From an uncultured Pseudomonadota bacterium (lineage in GTDB: Bacteria > Pseudomonadota > Gammaproteobacteria > Burkholderiales > SG8-39), in NCBI GenBank assembly GCA_903909415.1, contig CAIVVS010000039.1, forward strand, positions 1 to 5,130: a stretch of 5,130 nucleotides of DNA. The letters run 5' to 3'. Shown one piece after another: positions 1 through 4,007 of the stretch; position 1 is the first letter of the stretch; the number at the start of each line of letters is the position of its first letter. Both the position numbers and the translations under genes were made by a program. The notes below the pieces were generated by a model. The model did not search any database. It was not told where the DNA came from and worked only from the letters and a program-made list of their open reading frames with translations.

Positions 1-1
1 C

Positions 2-259
2 GAGGCCTCGCGCCGGCAGGCGATCGAGCAGCTGTCGCAGTACCAGGCGCTGCCGGTGGCCATGCCGTGGGCGCCCGCGGCGATGCGCGAGGTGCACGCA
101 CTGATGGGCGCGGACTACTGGCCCTACGGCGTGGCGCGAAACCGCGCGGCCATCGGGGCCATTGCGCGCTACTCGCACGAGCAGGGGCTGGCCTCGCGCC
201 TGCTTTCCGAGCAGGACCTGTTCGCCCCGGCGTCGCTGGGCTGGACGCCGGCGGCATGA
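2..259 (+). CDS. 4,5-dihydroxyphthalate decarboxylase-like protein, C-terminal part
   Basis: This frame is open from the left edge and ends at TGA 257-259, so only the last 85 residues are visible and the start lies outside. The segment MGADYWPYGVARNR, then YSHEQGL, then LFAPASL is the typical ending of the 4,5-dihydroxyphthalate decarboxylase (Pht5-like) family. These are cytoplasmic enzymes built on the type 2 periplasmic-binding-protein fold; the founding member decarboxylates 4,5-dihydroxyphthalate to protocatechuate. Many family members sit in other aromatic-acid clusters and their true substrate is unknown, so the name marks a family, not a proven reaction. The catalytic part is not visible. 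A 128-nt gap with its own promoter separates it from the next gene, suggesting a different transcription unit. An ABC binding protein of the same fold is the alternative, but the WPYGV...HEQGL...LFAP ending favours the decarboxylase group. Confidence 0.72.
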   Translation, partial: EASRRQAIEQLSQYQALPVAMPWAPAAMREVHALMGADYWPYGVARNRAAIGAIARYSHEQGLASRLLSEQDLFAPASLGWTPAA

Positions 260-263
260 TTGC

Positions 264-299
264 CGGGGCGGCCGTCCCGCGCGCGGGCGCGGCGCCCCG
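264..299. repeat. Concentric inverted repeat after the decarboxylase-like gene
   Basis: An inner perfect 12-bp palindrome, CCCGCGCGCGGG (276-287), is enclosed by 7-bp inverted arms CGGGGCG (264-270) and CGCCCCG (293-299), with 5-nt spacers on both sides. Both repeats share exactly the same centre. It lies 5 nt past the stop of the upstream gene, so a transcript could form a strong hairpin acting as a terminator or 3' stabiliser. No T-run follows, so a classical intrinsic terminator is not shown. GC-rich sequence makes chance palindromes fairly common. Confidence 0.45.
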
Positions 300-313
300 C
301 CGCGGTGCGCTGC

Positions 314-342
314 TTGGCACGCGCGCGCGCTTCGGCTACAGT
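314..342 (+). promoter_or_regulatory. Predicted sigma70-type promoter of the Rid/ABC operon
   Basis: TTGGCA at 314-319 matches the -35 consensus at 5 of 6 positions, and TACAGT at 337-342 matches the -10 consensus at 4 of 6 with the key first T, A and last T kept. The spacer is exactly 17 nt. The expected transcript start is near 349-350, giving a leader of about 38 nt before the ATG at 388. It is the best promoter match seen upstream of the five-gene operon, and no comparable site is seen in the short gaps inside it. Confidence 0.6.
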
Positions 343-348
343 GCCGAA
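331..348. promoter_or_regulatory. Palindrome over the -10 box, candidate operator
   Basis: Perfect 6-bp arms TTCGGC (331-336) and GCCGAA (343-348) flank the 6-nt centre TACAGT, which is exactly the predicted -10 hexamer. A dimeric repressor bound here would block the promoter. Only the symmetry and position are seen; no regulator gene is in the window. Confidence 0.35.
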
Positions 349-349
349 C

Positions 350-366
350 GTTTGCATTGCGCAAAC
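350..366. promoter_or_regulatory. GTTTGC-N5-GCAAAC palindrome at the expected transcript start
   Basis: Perfect 6-bp arms GTTTGC (350-355) and GCAAAC (361-366) are separated by 5 nt. It is AT-richer than its surroundings and includes a T-N11-A pair (352 and 364), as in LysR-type regulator boxes. It begins at about +1 of the predicted transcript, so it could be a DNA operator or a small leader hairpin just before the ribosome binding site. Which of these applies cannot be decided from sequence. Confidence 0.4.
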
Positions 367-387
367 AGTCAGGCGGAGCAGAGCACC

Positions 388-783
388 ATGGCCACTCGCA
401 GCGTCATAGAGCCGGACAACCCCAAGCTGAACGTTTCGCGCAACTTCAACATCCCGCATTCGCCCGGGATACGCGCCAACGGCTTCCTGTTCCTGTCCGG
501 GATGGTGGCGATCGACCCCGCCACCGGCGAGCGCGTGCGGGGCGACGTGCAGGCCGAGACCCGCCAGATACTGGACAACGCGCGGCACCTGCTGGAATCG
601 GCGGGCTCGTCGCTGGAGAAGGTGGTGCGCGTGCACGTGCTGCTGAACGACCCGGCTGACTGGGCCGCGATGAACGAGGTGTACAAGCAGTACTTCATCC
701 ACGAGCCGCCGGCGCGCTCCGCGTACGGCGTCAGCCTGACCAACGGCATCAAGGTCGAGATAGAGATCACCGCGCTGGAATGA
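388..783 (+). CDS. Rid family (RidA/YjgF/UK114) protein, first copy
   Basis: The 131-residue product has the usual length of a Rid protein, a trimeric cytosolic enzyme family that hydrolyses reactive enamines/imines such as 2-aminoacrylate. Family marks are FLFLSGMVAIDPATGE (33-48), ETRQILDN (57-64), SAGSSLEKVVRVHVLLND (71-88), PPARSAYGV (107-115) and KVEIEI (122-127). Arg110 corresponds to the substrate-carboxylate-binding Arg105 of E. coli RidA and Glu124 to Glu120. Two positions differ from archetypal RidA: the GPY(S/V)Q motif with Tyr17 reads IPHSP (His24), and the Cys107 position is Ala112. This points to a non-archetypal Rid subfamily with altered or unknown substrate. The start at 388 is chosen for GGAG at 375-378 with a 9-nt spacer; the frame is open further upstream but that part has no family similarity. 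It is the first gene of the importer operon; its stop lies 50 nt before the binding-protein start. Confidence 0.93.
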   Translation: MATRSVIEPDNPKLNVSRNFNIPHSPGIRANGFLFLSGMVAIDPATGERVRGDVQAETRQILDNARHLLESAGSSLEKVVRVHVLLNDPADWAAMNEVYKQYFIHEPPARSAYGVSLTNGIKVEIEITALE

Positions 784-833
784 ACGCCAGCCGCCCCGCG
801 ACACCATCCCAGGCACGCCACAGGAGAACCACC

Positions 834-1886
834 ATGAAGAAGACCGCATTCGCCCGCAAGCTCGGCACCGGCCTCGCCGCCGCCGCCGCACTGGCCTTCG
901 GCGCCCTGTCCGCCACCGGCGCACACGCCCAGGCCAAGCCCATGCAGAAGCTGCGCATGGCCATTCCGGTGCCGGCGCTGGTCTTCTACCCGGTGTTCGC
1001 GGCCGCCGACAAGGGCTACTTCGCCGACGAGGGCATCGAGATGGAGATCATCTCGACCAACGGCGACGGCCCGGACGTGGATGCGCTGATCGCCGGTTCG
1101 GTGCAGTTCACCGTGTCAACGCCCAACCGCATCTTCACGGCCTACGAGGGCGGCAAGCCCCTGAAGGCGGTGATGAGCGTGTCCAACAAGATGATCATCA
1201 ACTGCTTCATGAACAAGGAGTCCGCGGAGAAGGCCGGCATCAAGGACGGCATGGCCTTCAACGAGAAGATCAAGCGGCTCAAGGGCATGACCTTCGGCGG
1301 CACGCGCCCGGGCGCCTTCACCTACGTGATGGCCATCGACTATGCCAAGCGCGCCGGCCTGGTGCCTCAGAAGGACGTGAAGGTGATCGCCGCCGGCGGC
1401 GGGCCGCAGATGATCGCGGCGGTGGAGAACCGGCAGATCGACGCGGGCTGCTTCGGTTCGCCCACGCCCGAGCTGGCCGTATTCCGCGGCAAGTCGGTGA
1501 TGTTCGTGAACAACGCGATGGACGAGGACAAGGCGTTCTCGGAGTTCCTGTTCGAGCTGGTGTACGTGCGCCCCGACTACGCCAAGGAGAACCCCGAGAC
1601 GGTCAGGAAGGTGCTGCGCGCCCTGGTCCGCGGCAGCGAATGGATCGTCAGCGCGAGCCCGCAGGAGCACCTGGCGCTGCTCACCAAGCGCTACCCGGCG
1701 GTGGATACCAAGGTCCTGCTGGATTCCATGGTCACGGTGCGCGCCGCCATCCTGCCCTCGGGTTGCGTCACGCCCAAGGCGCTGCAGTCCGCCGCCGACT
1801 TCATGAAGCGCGTGGACCAGCTCAAGAAGGACGTCCCCTTCAACGCGGTGGTGGACAACTCGTTCCTGCCCAAGCCCTGCAAGTAG
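834..1886 (+). CDS. ABC transporter periplasmic substrate-binding protein (NMT1/SsuA-like)
   Basis: The 350-residue product is a soluble type 2 periplasmic binding protein that would deliver a ligand to the permease encoded two genes downstream. Residues 1-32 form a Sec signal peptide: basic start MKKTAFARK, an Ala/Leu-rich core, and a likely cut after AHA (32/33). There is no lipobox cysteine. The mature start has the NMT1/THI5-like pattern IPVPALVFYPVFAAADKGYF followed by GIEMEI (44-72), then GDGPDVDALIAGSVQF (77-92), typical of nitrate, sulfonate, taurine and pyrimidine-precursor receptors. Four cysteines remain (124, 206, 311, 349), so disulfides are possible. ATG 834 is preferred because GGAG at 823-826 sits 7 nt before it and the signal peptide starts there; an upstream in-frame ATG at 780, overlapping the Rid stop, would add a basic, unlikely N-terminus. 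The ligand cannot be assigned from sequence. Confidence 0.92.
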   Translation: MKKTAFARKLGTGLAAAAALAFGALSATGAHAQAKPMQKLRMAIPVPALVFYPVFAAADKGYFADEGIEMEIISTNGDGPDVDALIAGSVQFTVSTPNRIFTAYEGGKPLKAVMSVSNKMIINCFMNKESAEKAGIKDGMAFNEKIKRLKGMTFGGTRPGAFTYVMAIDYAKRAGLVPQKDVKVIAAGGGPQMIAAVENRQIDAGCFGSPTPELAVFRGKSVMFVNNAMDEDKAFSEFLFELVYVRPDYAKENPETVRKVLRALVRGSEWIVSASPQEHLALLTKRYPAVDTKVLLDSMVTVRAAILPSGCVTPKALQSAADFMKRVDQLKKDVPFNAVVDNSFLPKPCK

Positions 1887-1890
1887 CGCG

Positions 1891-2664
1891 ATGCTTGAAA
1901 TCCGCGGGGTCGCCAAGCGTTTCAACACGCGCGGCGGCCCGGTCGAGGCGCTCGCCGCCGTCGACCTGACCATAGCAAAGGGCGAGTTCGTCACCATAGT
2001 CGGCCCCAGCGGCTGCGGGAAGTCCACGCTGCTGAACCTGGTGTCGGGGCTGATGCCGGCCTCCGGGGGCGAGCTGCGCTATGACGGCGCCGTGGTGTCC
2101 GGGGTGAACCGCAAGATCGGCTACATCACCCAGTCGGACAACCTGTTCCCGTGGCGCACGCTGCGCGACAACGTGGCCTTCCCGTTGGAGCTGGCGGGCG
2201 TGGGCCGCGAGGAGCGCTACCGCCGCGCCGACCACTGGATCGAGCGGGTCGGGCTCAAGGGCTTCGGCTCGGCCTTCCCGCACGAGCTGTCCGGGGGCAT
2301 GCGCCAGCGCGGCAACATCATCCGCACGCTGGTCTACGAGCCGGAAGTGATCCTGATGGACGAGCCCTTCGGCCCGCTGGACGCGCAGACCCGCATCACG
2401 CTGCAGGCCCAGCTGCTGGACCTGTGGGAGACCTCGCGCGCGACGGTGATCTTCATCACCCACGACCTCACCGAGGCGATCGCGCTGGCCGACCGCGTGA
2501 TCCTGATGAGCGCCCGCCCGGGGCGGCTGGTGCGCGACGAGCGCATCACCATCCCGCGGCCGCGCGACATCTTCCACATCCACGACGTCCCGGAGTTCCG
2601 GCGGCTGTACGACGACATCTGGCGCGAGCTGGAGGTCCAGGTGCGCGGCGCGGGGGTGCACTGA
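1891..2664 (+). CDS. ABC transporter ATP-binding protein (SsuB/TauB/NrtD-like)
   Basis: The 257-residue product is the cytoplasmic motor of the importer and would work as a dimer on two permease subunits. All nucleotide-binding motifs are intact: Walker A GPSGCGKST (38-46), Q-loop Gln81 in ITQSDNLFPWRTL, signature LSGGM (133-137), Walker B VILMDEP (153-159) with catalytic Glu158, D-loop LDAQT (163-167) and switch His191 in ITHD. The end, IPRPRDIFHIHDVPEFRRLY, is typical of the nitrate/sulfonate/taurine importer ATPases. The helix after the signature reads RQRGNIIRTL rather than the usual RQRVAIARAL, a conservative family variation. ATG 1891 lies 4 nt after the binding-protein stop with no clear Shine-Dalgarno sequence, so translation is probably coupled. 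The stop overlaps the permease start. Confidence 0.95.
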   Translation: MLEIRGVAKRFNTRGGPVEALAAVDLTIAKGEFVTIVGPSGCGKSTLLNLVSGLMPASGGELRYDGAVVSGVNRKIGYITQSDNLFPWRTLRDNVAFPLELAGVGREERYRRADHWIERVGLKGFGSAFPHELSGGMRQRGNIIRTLVYEPEVILMDEPFGPLDAQTRITLQAQLLDLWETSRATVIFITHDLTEAIALADRVILMSARPGRLVRDERITIPRPRDIFHIHDVPEFRRLYDDIWRELEVQVRGAGVH

Positions 2665-3446
2665 TGGGCGACCAGCAGAAGATCCTGCTCGGGCAGGCGC
2701 TGACCATCATCGGCGTGCTGGCGGGCTGGGAGCTCGCGTCGGGCCGGTGGATAGACCCGTTCTTCGTCAGCAAGCCCAGCCTGATCGCGGTGATGCTCTG
2801 GCAGGAGCTGTTCGAGGCGTCGTTCTGGGTGGACCTCTGGGTCACGTCGCTGGAGATGGGCGGCGGCTACGCCATCGGCGGGTTCGGCGGCGTGCTGCTG
2901 GGCGTGCTGCTGGCGCGCTGGCCGGTCGCCGCGCAGGTGCTCGATCCGATGTTCGTCGCGCTGAACAGCATCCCGCGCATCGCGCTCGCGCCGCTGCTGA
3001 TCATCTGGTTCGGCATCGACATGGCCTCCAAGATCGTGCTGGCGGCCACGCTGGTGTTCTTCCTCACGTTCTTCAACACCCTGGCCGGCATCCTCAACGT
3101 CGACTCCGGGCTGATCAACGTGGCGCGGGTGCAGGGCGCGACGCAGTGGCAGATATTCATCAAGGTGATGCTTCCCGGGGCGACCTCGTGGATCATGACC
3201 GGCCTGCGCACCGCGCTGCCGTTCGCGCTGATCGGCGTGATCGTCGGCGAGTTCCTGGCGGCGTCCGTCGGCCTGGGCTACCGGCTGAACCAGTACTCCA
3301 CCACCTACAACACCACCGGCACCATGGCGATGCTGTTCGTGATGATGGCGATGATGATGTTCCTGAACGGCGTGATGATCCGCATCGAGCGCGTGCTGCT
3401 GCGCTGGAAGCCCAAGAGCGCCTACCAGACCGGGACCACGTTCTGA
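2664..3446 (+). CDS. ABC transporter permease (SsuC/TauC/NrtB-like)
   Basis: The 260-residue product is an inner-membrane permease of the binding-protein-dependent importer family, probably a homodimer. About six membrane segments can be seen, roughly at 8-26, 66-84, 97-117, 122-144, 185-206 and 220-240. The coupling (EAA) loop is ARVQGATQWQIFIKVMLPGA (154-173), with the conserved Gly158 and Leu-Pro 170-171. SIPRIALAPLLIIWFG (102-117) and GVIVGEFLAASVGLGY (191-206) are typical of the SsuC/TauC family. The start at 2664 overlaps the ATPase stop as TGATG, and GGGGGTG at 2652-2658 is a plausible ribosome site; the same frame is open further upstream but only as an overlap of the ATPase gene. The last membrane segment is unusually rich in methionine (eight between 221 and 238). 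The substrate is unknown. Confidence 0.95.
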   Translation: MGDQQKILLGQALTIIGVLAGWELASGRWIDPFFVSKPSLIAVMLWQELFEASFWVDLWVTSLEMGGGYAIGGFGGVLLGVLLARWPVAAQVLDPMFVALNSIPRIALAPLLIIWFGIDMASKIVLAATLVFFLTFFNTLAGILNVDSGLINVARVQGATQWQIFIKVMLPGATSWIMTGLRTALPFALIGVIVGEFLAASVGLGYRLNQYSTTYNTTGTMAMLFVMMAMMMFLNGVMIRIERVLLRWKPKSAYQTGTTF

Positions 3447-3448
3447 GC

Positions 3449-3467
3449 GCCGGGGCCGTGCCCCGGC
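3449..3467 (+). repeat. Strong GC hairpin between permease and second Rid gene
   Basis: Perfect 8-bp arms GCCGGGGC (3449-3456) and GCCCCGGC (3460-3467) leave a 3-nt loop. The hairpin begins 3 nt after the permease stop and lies 17 nt before the ribosome site of the next gene. No T-run follows, so full termination is unlikely. A partial terminator or an mRNA-stability element that changes the expression of the second Rid gene relative to the transporter is more plausible. Confidence 0.5.
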
Positions 3468-3495
3468 ATCCAACACCGAAGACGAGGAGGCGAGC

Positions 3496-3963
3496 ATGGC
3501 CAAGGACGACAAGAAGGCTGGCAAGAAGGCCACCGGCAAGGCCGGGGGCTGGGAGCGGACCAAGGTCGGCAAGAAGGTCCACATCAACACGCCGTCCAAC
3601 ATCAACGCGGGCGCCAACCTGGGCGTGCCGCTGTGCGCGGCGGTGAAGGCCAACGGCATGATCTTCTGCTCCGGGGCGGTGGCCTTCGACCCGGACAAGG
3701 GCGGCATCCAGCACGGCACGATGGAATCCGAGACGCGCCAGACCCTGAAGAACCTGCAGGCGATACTGGAGAACAACGGTTCGTCGCTGGACCGCATCAT
3801 CAAGTGCGGCGTGTTCATCGACACCATGGTCGAGTTCGAGAACATGAACCGTGCCTACCGTGAGTTCTTTCCCAAGAACCCGCCGGCGCGCACCACGGTG
3901 GCCTGCGAACTGGGCTGGGGCGTGCGCGTCGAGATCGATTGCGTCGCGCTGTGTGACGACTGA
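3496..3963 (+). CDS. Rid family (RidA/YjgF-like) protein with lysine-rich N-terminal tail, second copy
   Basis: The 155-residue product has a Rid domain from about residue 30 to the end, preceded by a basic tail (1-27) with nine lysines and no similarity to the Rid core. Family marks are NGMIFCSGAVAFDPDKG (53-69), ETRQTLKNL (79-87), NNGSSLDRIIKCGVFI (93-108), NPPARTTV (128-135) and RVEIDCVAL (144-152). Arg132 matches the substrate-binding Arg105 of E. coli RidA and Glu146 matches Glu120. The GPY motif reads VPLCA (Leu46), and the Cys107 position is Thr134. It is clearly diverged from the first Rid gene of the operon, so it is not a recent duplicate and may act on a different intermediate. The start is well set: GAGGAGG at 3484-3490 lies 5 nt before ATG, and there is no other ATG or GTG start before the Rid core. 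It is probably the last gene of the operon, 49 nt after the permease. Confidence 0.92.
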   Translation: MAKDDKKAGKKATGKAGGWERTKVGKKVHINTPSNINAGANLGVPLCAAVKANGMIFCSGAVAFDPDKGGIQHGTMESETRQTLKNLQAILENNGSSLDRIIKCGVFIDTMVEFENMNRAYREFFPKNPPARTTVACELGWGVRVEIDCVALCDD

Positions 3964-3965
3964 AC

Positions 3966-4000
3966 GACTGCGGCCGGGGCGACGCGCCGGTCGCGTAGTC
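3966..4000. terminator. Possible hairpin between convergent genes
   Basis: The 44-nt gap between the second Rid gene and the photolyase gene can fold imperfectly: GACT (3966-3969) pairs with AGTC (3997-4000), and CCGG pairs with CCGG further in, with bulges between. It is in the right place to end transcription from both sides. There is no T-run after it on either strand, so the call is weak. Confidence 0.25.
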
Positions 4001-4007
4001 CCAAAAC

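Noticed and set aside
67..387. Upstream extension of the first Rid gene frame
   Set aside because: The frame is open, but it overlaps the decarboxylase-like gene and the promoter, its translation is arginine/alanine-rich noise, and a proper ribosome site precedes 388.
780..833. Alternative binding-protein start overlapping the Rid stop
   Set aside because: It would put 18 mostly polar and basic residues ahead of a normal signal peptide; the ribosome site at 823-826 and MKKTAFARK at 834 decide the start.
784..833. Possible separate promoter or riboswitch before the binding protein gene
   Set aside because: The 50-nt gap has only a clear ribosome site; there are no promoter hexamers or stable stems, and it is too short for a known riboswitch such as TPP.
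169..924. 251-codon open frame on the minus strand
   Set aside because: Antisense to the first Rid gene and the promoter region; low-complexity arginine-rich translation without any family signal.
1116..2027. 303-codon open frame on the minus strand
   Set aside because: Antisense to the binding protein and ATPase genes, with composition typical of a shadow frame and no motif.
2151..2663. Upstream extension of the permease frame
   Set aside because: It runs inside the ATPase gene in another frame and encodes an arginine/proline-rich sequence; the TGATG overlap at 2662-2666 is the natural start.
2334..3845. 503-codon open frame on the minus strand
   Set aside because: It lies antisense to the ATPase, permease and Rid genes, is full of His/Arg/Gly/Ala low-complexity sequence, and has no recognisable domain. 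Long antisense frames are expected in GC-rich genes.
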